From Desulfurococcales archaeon (GTDB lineage: Archaea > Thermoproteota > Thermoprotei_A > Sulfolobales > Desulfurococcaceae): a stretch of DNA of 6,954 nt. Positions 1 through 5,999 of the stretch are shown here, one piece after another. Location: the NCBI GenBank assembly GCA_015522345.1, contig WAML01000066.1:1-6954 (forward strand), given 5' to 3'. Position 1 is the stretch's first letter, and the number at the start of each line of letters is the position of its first letter. The position numbers were made by a program, and so were the translations under genes. The notes under the pieces were generated by a model. It was not told the origin of the DNA and searched no databases. It was given only the letters and a program-made list of their open reading frames with translations.

Positions 1-4
1 CCCT

Positions 5-48
5 CATATAAGCCCCCAACTAAAAATGGTATAACCAATTATATAAAG
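5..48 (-). promoter_or_regulatory. Promoter, ribosome binding site and first codons of a gene leaving the left edge
   Basis: Read on the minus strand, an archaeal TATA-box-like element CTTTATATAA lies at 48-39. A GGGGG run (17-13) follows, and an ATG sits at 7-5, five bases beyond the run, so the gene itself lies outside the window. A transcript starting about 25 bases past the TATA element would have a leader of roughly ten bases holding the G-rich binding site. Only ATG AGG G is visible, so the product cannot be named. A VapB-like antitoxin relic lies upstream on the same strand, but I see no toxin gene between them. Confidence 0.4.
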
Positions 49-140
49 TTTAACTATATTTAATAAGTTTACCTTAGGTAGAGTTGTTGAACATATATAG
101 TCTTTGTTGCAGCCTAATTTAAACCGCTTTACCTATGGTT

Positions 141-298
141 TTAAAATATTGTATAAAAGGTCCTTGTACGTTCTGCTATATATGGTAGCCTGTTTGATAG
201 CTTATTTAGCCAAGACTTGTATCTTTCAAGAAAGAACGCTACTTTTCAAACCTCTCTTTAAGCTGTTTATGTACACTAACACTGATTACAGTACTTAT
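141..298 (-). pseudogene. Relic of a VapB-like antitoxin
   Basis: On the minus strand, codons from 298 read ISTVISVSVHKQLKERFEK and then hit TAG at 241-239. This matches the usual amino-terminal pattern of crenarchaeal VapB antitoxins (M-S-T-V-I-S-V-R-V-P-K-x-L-K-E-x-x-E-K), which are ribbon-helix-helix DNA-binding proteins that neutralise VapC PIN-domain ribonucleases. The normal ATG is replaced by ATA at 298-296, the tyrosine codon expected after EK is a stop, and a second open stretch in another frame (239-141) reads FFLERYKSWLNKLSNRLP, which fits the helical, charged tail of these antitoxins. Start loss, a stop and a frame change together indicate a dead gene. I find no recognisable vapC downstream (140-49). 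The family call comes from the motif as I know it, not from a search; the second half is weaker than the first. Confidence 0.55.
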
Positions 299-346
299 AT
301 TAATACAAAGCAAACTGTACACAAACACCATAAGCATTAACTCATC

Positions 347-523
347 ATGCCCACAAGATATGATCTGTGGAATTCCAAGGTAAGGGTGGCTGATGTATAG
401 AGCATTACTGCTCCAAATAAGCTAGGGTATAGTGTACTGTTAGTTGAGGACGAAGCGGCGGCAATTAATGTAGTTCCAAGACTAGCGATAAGCCTGTGTA
501 TCAAAAACGGACCAGATTATTGA
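347..523 (+). pseudogene. Short gene relic with an in-frame TAG, family not recognised
   Basis: An ATG at 347 opens MPTRYDLWNSKVRVADV, which ends at TAG (398-400). The same frame then stays open for 40 codons to TGA at 521-523 and includes NKLGYSVLLVEDEAAAINVV, with hydrophobic and charged residues alternating like a folded alpha/beta protein. Codon choice on both sides of the TAG resembles the intact genes, so I read this as one reading frame broken by a nonsense mutation, or as the tail of a longer decayed gene. I do not recognise the family. A minus-strand frame over nearly the same bases (516-337) is also open, so the coding strand is not beyond doubt. No convincing ribosome binding site precedes the ATG. 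Confidence 0.35.
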
Positions 524-602
524 GGGATTTTTAGGGGAAGGGGTTATCTAATGGCTGTAAGCCTGTATATGTGGTTTTACTGTGTCTATAGTTAGCTATT
601 AA

Positions 603-612
603 TACTATAAAC
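603..612 (+). promoter_or_regulatory. TATA-box-like element for the gene at 643
   Basis: TACTATAAAC centres about 35 bases before the GTG at 643, the spacing expected for an archaeal promoter giving a transcript with a leader of about ten bases or less. GAGGTG at 640-645 contains the start codon itself, so it is too close to act as a normal ribosome binding site for this start; near-leaderless translation is more likely. Confidence 0.35.
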
Positions 613-642
613 TACATAAGTACTATCATAACTGATTTAGAG

Positions 643-1200
643 GTGCGTCTAATTCGCGCCTACGGCCAAGGTATTAGCAGGGATTTAAGGTATACTGGTA
701 AGTATGAGGATGAACCATATTTCGGCGATGTTGATTATGAGACGGCCTTGAACCTCATAAGAGCGTTGCCTTTGTTTAGTGTAGAAGCATTTGAAGAGGA
801 TTTATGTCCTCCAGACATAATCTTACAAGATGATGCTGGAAATAATTTAGTAATTTCTTCATCGCCGGGCAAGCCAGGCATGTATAATGTATTCATGGGT
901 GGAGCCGAAGGCACGGGCACTGTAACTACAAATGCTCCTCTCGAGAAGGTAGCTAACTTGGTATGGAGATTCTTTTCAAGAGCCCCTATTGAAGTAGAAG
1001 TTACGACTCCGGAGAAGGTTGCCGAGAGCATTAGCCGAGAGAAAAGAACACTAGCTTACGCATCATGTAAAGCGCCATCAGCCGACCCCGACTCATGGAG
1101 TAAAGTGGATGCATCGGTAGCGTTAGAAGAATATAGTGATGGGAGGAAGACCCTCACTATCCGGGTTTCCGGATACGCGTCTCTTGAAATACCTATATAA
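643..1200 (+). CDS. Uncharacterised 185-residue soluble protein
   Basis: I do not recognise this gene. The reading frame runs from GTG to TAA and shows no signal peptide or membrane segment. The protein looks cytoplasmic and mixed alpha/beta: an acidic amino-terminal part (YEDEPYFGDVDYETALNLI), a glycine-rich middle (residues about 75-92, KPGMYNVFMGGAEGTGTV), a helix around 100-113 with two aromatics (VWRFFSR), and a carboxy-terminal half rich in strand-like segments (RKTLTIRVSGYASLEI). It has two cysteines, in EEDLCPP and YASCKAPS. GTG is the only plausible start: upstream the frame closes at TAG 589-591, and the first in-frame ATG would remove about 78 residues. A small gene with a strong binding site follows 38 bases downstream on the same strand, suggesting co-transcription. 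Base composition appears richer in G+C than the flanking sequence, consistent with a maintained gene. The coding call is fairly sure; function is unknown. Confidence 0.75.
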   Translation: MRLIRAYGQGISRDLRYTGKYEDEPYFGDVDYETALNLIRALPLFSVEAFEEDLCPPDIILQDDAGNNLVISSSPGKPGMYNVFMGGAEGTGTVTTNAPLEKVANLVWRFFSRAPIEVEVTTPEKVAESISREKRTLAYASCKAPSADPDSWSKVDASVALEEYSDGRKTLTIRVSGYASLEIPI

Positions 1201-1229
1201 GTAATATAATAGAGATCGAGCTTAAACAA

Positions 1230-1235
1230 GGAGGG
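1230..1235 (+). promoter_or_regulatory. Ribosome binding site of the 53-residue gene
   Basis: GGAGGG sits three bases before the TTG at 1239. It is the clearest Shine-Dalgarno-like sequence in the window and is the main reason for calling a short gene here. The spacing is a little short. Confidence 0.55.
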
Positions 1236-1238
1236 TTC

Positions 1239-1400
1239 TTGAGGAACCCTAGGATAAAGATAACATATATAGATGAGGGGGGTAAGAAGCGTAAGACTTC
1301 ACTAGATCTAGAGAGTAAGTATAAGAAGAACCCCATGGAGTTCCGGAAACTAGTATCTAGTTTTTCAGCAGCATTACCTGGGAGAGTTAAAGTAAAGTAG
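1239..1400 (+). CDS. Small basic protein of 53 residues, unknown function
   Basis: A TTG start at 1239 after GGAGGG opens 53 codons to TAG at 1398-1400. The product begins MRNPRIKITYIDEGGKKRKT, continues through a lysine-rich stretch (SKYKKNPMEFRKLV) and ends PGRVKVK. It carries many Lys and Arg, no cysteine and no hydrophobic segment long enough to span a membrane. Codon use (AAG, AGG, ATA, CTA) matches the intact genes. It starts 38 bases after the 185-residue gene and is probably its operon partner; the strong binding site and lack of a separate TATA element fit translation from a shared transcript. A basic, strand-then-helix protein of this size could bind nucleic acid or the upstream product, but this is inference only. 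I do not recognise a family. Confidence 0.55.
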   Translation: MRNPRIKITYIDEGGKKRKTSLDLESKYKKNPMEFRKLVSSFSAALPGRVKVK

Positions 1401-1510
1401 GTAGTAGGAGAAAGTAGTTAAGGCCATTAAGTAGGGTAGAGGATAGATAAAAAATATTTATCGATAACGTTCAATGCCTATATCATATGAAATGTTGTAG
1501 ATAATAGAGA

Positions 1511-1841
1511 TTAGATAGGCTGTTTTTCTCCATGCTCCCCCAACTTCTTGGCAAGTCTCCTATACTGTTCTTAGTGGAGCTTTCTTAAGGGGGTCTATTA
1601 GTATTTGAATAATCCATGGAGGCCTAGTCAAGTATTTTAAGGCTTTACTAGGGGCTTCTACATAGTGAAGCCTCGATATATCATGGGTGCAAGATTTTCT
1701 TCACCCTCCATTACATATAGTTAGATGGTCAAATAACTTATCTAAAACACAGCACACTTTCTTAGCATAAAATGTTGGGATAAGAACATAATTATAAGAT
1801 GAAGGTTTTTCTAATTTGGGTTCCTTAAGTTCTATTATATC
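1511..1841 (-). pseudogene. Multiply frameshifted gene relic, family not recognised
   Basis: Read on the minus strand, consecutive protein-like stretches lie in different frames. From 1841 to 1701, 46 codons include EKPSSYNYVLIPTFYAKKV and LDKLFDHLTI, ending at TGA. An overlapping frame gives GEENLAPMIYRGFT and stops at 1660-1658. A third frame, down to TAG at 1562-1560, gives HYVEAPSKALKYL and RPPWIIQILIDPLKKAPL. A fourth ends YRRLAKKLGEHGEKQPI at TAA 1513-1511. Each break continues sensibly into the next piece, so this looks like one protein of at least 110 residues broken by three or more indels. The upstream end closes at a stop (1844-1842) with no start codon. Codon choice resembles real genes. 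I do not know the family; the basic tail and the proline/tryptophan-rich middle are its main features. Confidence 0.5.
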
Positions 1842-1911
1842 TTAACTATAGTATGAGAGGTATTGTATCAATTGTTTAAACTATGTTAAAGAAGTAAAAA
1901 TAGTTTCTTGG

Positions 1912-1925
1912 AATATATTTTATAG
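1912..1925 (+). promoter_or_regulatory. TATA-box-like element for the membrane protein gene
   Basis: AATATATTTTATAG lies about 38 bases before the ATG at 1957. Initiation about 25 bases downstream would give a leader of roughly ten bases to the first ATG or twenty to the ATG at 1969. No Shine-Dalgarno sequence is visible before either start, in keeping with near-leaderless archaeal genes. Confidence 0.4.
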
Positions 1926-1956
1926 AAGCTTTCTTGGTTATCTATAAGTATGTTGG

Positions 1957-2889
1957 ATGTGTATAGCCATGGGGGAGAAGACGTTTATTATCTTGCTAAT
2001 ATTTTTATCTATGGCTGTTCCAGAGCTTTTAACTGGAAGTACTCCTTTCTGGATTCTCTTGAACCCCATTAAGTTGGGTGTGCTATTGGTTGTCTATGGT
2101 TTCCCCGCTTTATTATACAGAGAGGTTGTGGTTAGGTATGGCCTACACAGTGGTAGGCTTCTTTTACTTGGTTTAGTTCAGGGATTGCTTGTAGAAGGAT
2201 TAGCTGTAAATACATTCTATACAGATAGTGTTGATAAATTAGGTGATTTCGCTGTTTATGGGAGATTCTTAGGCGTTAACTGGCCATGGGCTCTCTACTT
2301 GACAATGTTCCATAGCATTTTCAGCGTCTATACACCAGTAATGATCGCGGAATCACTAGTACCTAGTGTGAGGAATAGGCCTTTAATAAAATTCACTAGA
2401 TCGAGGATCTCCTTAATCTTAGCTTGTATAGCTGTAGTGGTAGCATTATTTCAGTTAAGTAGGGATGTTTATCATCCAGACCCCATTTATCAATTGACAG
2501 CACTGCTAATAATGATTGGCCTGGCATTAGCTATAGTAAAGACTAGGTCTATGGAAGTAAAGCCGGTGCTTGTTTTACCTAGTAATAGAGCTCTTATAAT
2601 ACTCTACCCTATAATCTTCATCACAATAGAGTTCTATATAATGTCGAAGGTATTGCCGCCAACACTACATATAATAATAGGCATAATTACCTACTACTCT
2701 CTCTACAGCCTAATAACAAGATCTAGCCGTAGGGAAGAATACATTATATCAACACTACTGGTCTTAGGCCTATCAATAAATGGCTTATTAGCAGCTGTAT
2801 TCGATAAACAATACCATATAATACCGCCTGCACTAATATTCTCAGCACTAACGATCACTCTATACAGGAAACTATGTAGAGGAGAATGA
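1957..2889 (+). CDS. Multi-pass integral membrane protein of an uncharacterised family
   Basis: The 310-residue product has about eight hydrophobic segments separated by short loops and a basic end (LYRKLCRGE), so it sits in the cytoplasmic membrane. Polar residues cluster in the first 120 positions: VPELLTGSTP (21-30), NP (36-37), RE (55-56), LLVEGLAVN (77-85), GVNWPW (106-111) and MFHS (117-120). This order, with E-L-L-T-G-S-T-P after the first segment and G-x-N-W-x-W before a membrane histidine, recalls a widespread but functionally unassigned bacterial and archaeal membrane family; that is from memory. Glutamates and histidines inside membrane helices also faintly recall the CPBP (Abi) intramembrane proteases, but the diagnostic EExxxR motif is absent, so I do not call it one. 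The second half (about 150-310) is plain hydrophobic helix. ATG 1969 (MGEKTF) is an equally good start. The gene stands alone, flanked by about 500 bases without intact genes on each side. Confidence 0.85.
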   Translation: MCIAMGEKTFIILLIFLSMAVPELLTGSTPFWILLNPIKLGVLLVVYGFPALLYREVVVRYGLHSGRLLLLGLVQGLLVEGLAVNTFYTDSVDKLGDFAVYGRFLGVNWPWALYLTMFHSIFSVYTPVMIAESLVPSVRNRPLIKFTRSRISLILACIAVVVALFQLSRDVYHPDPIYQLTALLIMIGLALAIVKTRSMEVKPVLVLPSNRALIILYPIIFITIEFYIMSKVLPPTLHIIIGIITYYSLYSLITRSSRREEYIISTLLVLGLSINGLLAAVFDKQYHIIPPALIFSALTITLYRKLCRGE

Positions 2890-3407
2890 GGAGGTCACTA
2901 AAAACCTGGGGAAAACCCTCTATAACCAAAGCCTCCAATGATATGTTACGGTAGGAATTGCTACCTATATTAACTAAGTCAATTAGTGTCTCAAGCAACT
3001 AAGTAGATGACGGAATTGAGTAGCTTATCTAAACTATTTAAGCCTATACCCATTAAATATCCTTAAAGTACTTGATATCCTTTTGTACCTAGCTAGACTC
3101 CTACAGAAACCTATAGTTTTTTCAAGACTCCTAGAACACTAAGTACACTAATAAATCTCTCTAGATCGCCTGTTGTAATCATAAGTAAAGGTTTTCCATA
3201 CCTGATTAGATCGCTGGGACCGCTGGCTTATTTAAATGACTTATCTACATCTAACCTTAAATAATATATGGTCAATATCTACAACACATAGTCTAGACTA
3301 TAACAGGGACTTTATAAAAATAGGTAGAGGGCAGGGCCATCACTAAATTATGGTGCCTAGGTATAGTGTGTCTTTCATAGGTATAGAATTGGGTGTGTAG
3401 ATAATTG
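2890..3407. other. Non-coding gap between convergent genes
   Basis: This 518-base stretch separates the convergent membrane protein and metallophosphoesterase genes. It holds one short minus-strand relic (3111-3227). A GGGGAAAACCC hairpin at about 2909-2919 follows the membrane protein gene but has no T-run, so I do not call it a terminator. Minus-strand frames between 3228 and 3407 are open for at most about 34 codons and look random. I see no RNA gene, repeat array or further gene. Confidence 0.5.
3111..3227 (-). pseudogene. 38-codon gene fragment, family not recognised
   Basis: A minus-strand frame between stops at 3230-3228 and 3113-3111 reads ASGPSDLIRYGKPLLMITTG followed by DLERFISVLSVLGVLKKL. 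The pattern, a strand-like hydrophobic run, then TTGDLERF, then an amphipathic helix ending in lysines, looks like the carboxy-terminal part of a folded protein, and codon choice resembles the intact genes. There is no start codon at the upstream end and the preceding sequence is full of stops, so this is probably the last remnant of a deleted gene. I cannot name the family, and a chance open frame of this length is possible. Confidence 0.3.
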
Positions 3408-4181
3408 TTAGCTTGGTTTAGGAGGTGTTTTTCCGTATTTAAACATGTATTTTAGAGCACTCAAGTATGGTTCAGGTATTTTTAGTTCTTCAAAAGCTCG
3501 TACAATATTTTCTATACTATATTTTACTCTGTAGAATTCAATAGATTCCTTATCGGTATCTAATATGATGTAGCTGACGCGAGGATCTCCATCACGAGGT
3601 GCTCCAGCACTTCCGGGGTTAACAACTAGTGTTCCATCAACAACTCTGTAGAATTGATAATGTGTATGTCCTATAAGATAAAGTCCTTTAGGGCAATGGA
3701 CTTTATCTCCTGTAGATAACTTATATTTAGAAAATGGTTTTCTAAGCAGTTTACAAACTTCTTCATTGCTTAGCCATGGATAGAGATATGCATATAATGG
3801 ATTGCTTGGAGCTGCATGAACGGCATGTAATGTTATAGAGCCTGTTTTCAGGGTAATGTTTAATGGTAGGTTCTTCAAGAACATTTTATGATCTTTATTC
3901 AAGAGTTTTAGAGTAATGTTTTCTCTGAACCATACACTAAGCCAGTGTGTTTCTTCTCCACATCTACAGTCAACGCCGTAGGCTACTGCTTGATCATGGT
4001 TTCCTCTTACTATACGTGCTCCATGTTCTCTAAGAAAATCAATTACTTCGGAGGGATAGGGAGCATAGTCAACTAAGTCCCCAAGCACTATTACTTCATC
4101 CCATCTACTAGCATTTCTCCAAATAGTTTTTAAAGAATAGATGTTGCCGTGTATATCGCTTAATATAAGTAGTCTAGCCAA
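3408..4181 (-). CDS. Metallophosphoesterase, calcineurin-like (YfcE/ApaH-related)
   Basis: This 257-residue protein carries the full metal-binding set of the calcineurin-like phosphoesterases: SDIHGN (Asp9, His11), GDLVDYAP (Asp35), GNHD (Asn61, His62), VHAAPS (His122) and GHTHYQF (His172, His174). The later NPGSAGAPRDGDPR (188-201) is typical of the Metallophos_2 group annotated as diadenosine tetraphosphatase-like or phosphodiesterase. The two-metal centre hydrolyses phosphomono- or diesters; the substrate cannot be told from sequence. It is cytoplasmic, with no signal peptide. The start is TTG at 4181, the only start possible because a stop lies seven codons upstream; a weak G-rich site (GTAGGGGC) precedes it. 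Unusual are CRC at residues 72-74 and further cysteines at 143 and 163, perhaps disulfides or a structural metal site. The anchored hydrolase gene lies 147 bases upstream on the same strand, with a TATA-like element between. Confidence 0.93.
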   Translation of the reverse strand: MARLLILSDIHGNIYSLKTIWRNASRWDEVIVLGDLVDYAPYPSEVIDFLREHGARIVRGNHDQAVAYGVDCRCGEETHWLSVWFRENITLKLLNKDHKMFLKNLPLNITLKTGSITLHAVHAAPSNPLYAYLYPWLSNEEVCKLLRKPFSKYKLSTGDKVHCPKGLYLIGHTHYQFYRVVDGTLVVNPGSAGAPRDGDPRVSYIILDTDKESIEFYRVKYSIENIVRAFEELKIPEPYLSALKYMFKYGKTPPKPS

Positions 4182-4190
4182 GTTAGCAGC

Positions 4191-4207
4191 CCCTACGAGG
4201 CCCTACG
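4191..4207. repeat. Short direct repeat in the leader of the metallophosphoesterase gene
   Basis: CCCTACG occurs at 4191-4197 and again at 4201-4207, ten bases apart (about one helical turn), just before the metallophosphoesterase start. It could be an operator-like site or chance; the minus-strand copy nearer the gene also supplies the G-rich pre-start sequence. Confidence 0.3.
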
Positions 4208-4253
4208 TTTATGTAGACACTAAATATGTTGAGAGGTTAATAAGGTGTAAAAA

Positions 4254-4265
4254 CTGTATAAAGGG
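4254..4265 (-). promoter_or_regulatory. TATA-box-like element, probable promoter of the metallophosphoesterase gene
   Basis: On the minus strand GGCCCTTTATACAG contains a TATA element preceded by a purine/GC-rich stretch (GAGGCCC) that could act as a BRE. It lies about 75 bases before the TTG at 4181, implying a leader of about 50 bases. A second, weaker candidate (CATATTTAG, about 4222-4230) would give a very short leader. Either suggests that the gene is not simply read through from the upstream hydrolase. Confidence 0.35.
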
Positions 4266-4316
4266 CCTCAAAAACGCTTAGTCATTCCCGAGATTATGAA
4301 AGAAAGCTTTTTCTCA
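4266..4316 (-). terminator. T-rich tracts after the anchored hydrolase gene
   Basis: Beyond the hydrolase stop, the minus strand contains an AAAGCTTT palindrome followed by TTTCTTTC (about 4316-4299), then GCGTTTTTGAGG (4277-4266). Archaeal RNA polymerase stops at oligo-T runs, so this is the likely end of the hydrolase transcript, just ahead of the next TATA element. The evidence is compositional only. Confidence 0.3.
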
Positions 4317-4328
4317 TTAACCCTATCT

Positions 4329-5852
4329 TTATCTCCTCCGCAAATTTGTTGCTAGAGCTATAACTATAGTTGCTGCAATAGCTGCTGTGATTAATGTAGT
4401 TAAATCTACTTCAACATTAATCCATGGTATCGATAGGGTTCTCCTAATAGTTCTCGTGTATGTTGTTATATACTGTGTACTCACAGTACTATTTGTATAT
4501 GTTACCTTAACTTGTGTTGAGGTGTTTGAAGTACTTGTTTCCTGCAAGGCCATACTCGCCATTCTCTTAAGATCTGTAGCGTTAAAAGCTAGCTGGATAA
4601 TATTGTTTGTTACATAAGGGTCTTCAAGGCCTCCATCCATAACTCCATATATTAACAGAGGTCCATTTGGGAGATCATTTAAAGCTATCGTTAATGAGGC
4701 ATTATAGTGTATTCTATCGCCTGTGTCAAGTATTTTGCCCGGAAGATCCACTGTAGCTATAAATCTACCATTTTCATCAAGTAATGCTATGACTCCGTTG
4801 GAGATATTTTGCGTAGCTGCATCACCTGCATTATATACTGTCAAGTCTAGATCTATTCTTAGCTTTGAACGAGTTACGGTAAAGTTTACACCATTTAATA
4901 ACAAGACTATATCTGGGGGATCAGATACACCGAGATACTTAAGCCTGCCCCCTCTACTCGACATTAAAGCATTAACATCTATTGTATGTGGTGGGGGTAT
5001 GGCTACAGGTCCTGTACCCCATAGCTTACCTATTTCCGAGCCAATTAGTCTAGCGTTATGCTCTATTATGGATTTATGGTAGGGCTCTCCATCAATAAGT
5101 TTATAGATTCTATAAAGCCTGTAGACTGTAGCTATAGGGCCTCCATAGAGTGTAGAAGCTATTGCTAAAGCTATTTCAGTACGTCTTCTCTTCCAAGTAG
5201 GATCGCTTGCTTTAATTAGCTTGTTTATGAAATTCATGAACGATTGTCCTCTAGGGTCCTTAGGCTGCCGGCCCATTATATTGCATGCCTCTATCATATC
5301 ATCGAGTACCTGGTTTACCATAAGGTACGTCTTAGTTGGATCTGTTGCCAGTGAATCAGGGTCGTTATTGAGTATTGATGCTAGTGCATGGCCTAATGGG
5401 GGTTTGTATCCTCTATGAGATACCATGTCCTGTCTATAATGTAGGTAAACACCGAACATTACTAGAGCCTTACTAGGGTCTGCGGGATTCCTAAGTCCAT
5501 CAAGAGCTTTCGCCCTAAGTTCTTCATACCTTTTAGTAACTTCTTCGTGCTCTCCTAGTGCATGGTAGTTCTTACCCGCGGTAATGAACCTAGACCAGTC
5601 CCTATTCTTTATATCTTTAAATGTTGGGAGAGGAGATGTATCTGAAAAAGTATCTACAGACCAATCACCTAAAGCAATAAGATAAGCTTCCGAAGGCTCA
5701 AAACACGTGGCTATGGCTAAATAGTATGTTAGGTAGAAATGCGTGTCTTTCTCCCAAGCATTTACAGGAACTACATTAGCAAACATAGATAGCGTCAACA
5801 ATACAATGCCTATAATAATTAATGCTTTTCTAATCCCTATCTTACTCACCAT
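4329..5852 (-). CDS. Secreted, membrane-anchored hydrolase with a zinc phospholipase C / P1 nuclease-like domain
   Basis: From ATG 5852 the product has 507 residues. Residues 1-32 form a signal peptide (MVSKIGIRK, a hydrophobic core, then VPVNA) whose predicted cleavage leaves Trp33 as the mature amino terminus. Trp33 and His38 have the W1/H6 spacing of P1 nuclease, where the terminal Trp binds zinc. Further likely ligands are Asp63/Asp67 (LGDWSVD), His97/His102 (NYHALGEH) and LHYRQDMVSHRGY with His138, Asp142, His146; His155 follows. The start also resembles DUF6765 proteins (D-x-H-F-Y-L-T-Y-x-L-A). Residues about 320-424 look like a CARDB-type beta-sandwich, 438-474 form a Thr/Ser-rich stalk, and 483-501 a membrane helix ending in LRRR. 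It should face the cell exterior and cut phosphodiester or phospholipid bonds. The frame stays open upstream to a TTG at 6020, adding 56 hydrophobic residues; I chose 5852 for its textbook signal peptide, but the longer form is possible. Confidence 0.75.
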   Translation of the reverse strand: MVSKIGIRKALIIIGIVLLTLSMFANVVPVNAWEKDTHFYLTYYLAIATCFEPSEAYLIALGDWSVDTFSDTSPLPTFKDIKNRDWSRFITAGKNYHALGEHEEVTKRYEELRAKALDGLRNPADPSKALVMFGVYLHYRQDMVSHRGYKPPLGHALASILNNDPDSLATDPTKTYLMVNQVLDDMIEACNIMGRQPKDPRGQSFMNFINKLIKASDPTWKRRRTEIALAIASTLYGGPIATVYRLYRIYKLIDGEPYHKSIIEHNARLIGSEIGKLWGTGPVAIPPPHTIDVNALMSSRGGRLKYLGVSDPPDIVLLLNGVNFTVTRSKLRIDLDLTVYNAGDAATQNISNGVIALLDENGRFIATVDLPGKILDTGDRIHYNASLTIALNDLPNGPLLIYGVMDGGLEDPYVTNNIIQLAFNATDLKRMASMALQETSTSNTSTQVKVTYTNSTVSTQYITTYTRTIRRTLSIPWINVEVDLTTLITAAIAATIVIALATNLRRR

Positions 5853-5999
5853 AATATATCTTGGAAAGACCACTTTTAATAACACCGTTATACTTTTAAT
5901 GAACCCATATAATAAACCTAGTGTAGCTAAGGTACACATACCATACACGGTTAAGGCAAGATTCTTTGGAGAAAGGTGAGAATAAAGCATTATCACTAA

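Noticed and set aside
104..340. Plus-strand open frame of 78 codons from TTG 104
   Set aside because: It lies antisense to the VapB-like relic, has no ribosome binding site, and its product looks random and cysteine/tyrosine-rich, ending in a His/Lys run.
398..400. In-frame TAG as a possible pyrrolysine codon
   Set aside because: Pyrrolysine is confined to lineages with pyl genes, mostly methanogens. Nothing here supports it, and neighbouring relics show ordinary decay.
337..516. Minus-strand open frame of 59 codons opposite the 347-523 relic
   Set aside because: It has a run of Ser/Thr/Ala/Leu typical of an antisense shadow; the plus-strand reading looks more like a folded protein. Kept only as a caveat.
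735..1031. Minus-strand open frame of 98 codons inside the 185-residue gene
   Set aside because: It is a shadow of the plus-strand gene, with no promoter or ribosome binding site of its own.
1446..1462. GATAAA/TTTATC inverted repeat with a five-base spacer
   Set aside because: Such AT-only symmetry is common by chance in AT-rich sequence, and there is no gene start suitably placed after it.
2886..2954. 22-codon frame overlapping the membrane protein stop as ATGA
   Set aside because: It is very short, and the GGAGG lies after its ATG rather than before it. Composition is unremarkable.
4387..5979. Several plus-strand open frames of 65-119 codons opposite the anchored hydrolase
   Set aside because: All are antisense shadows of a gene with clear domain structure on the minus strand.
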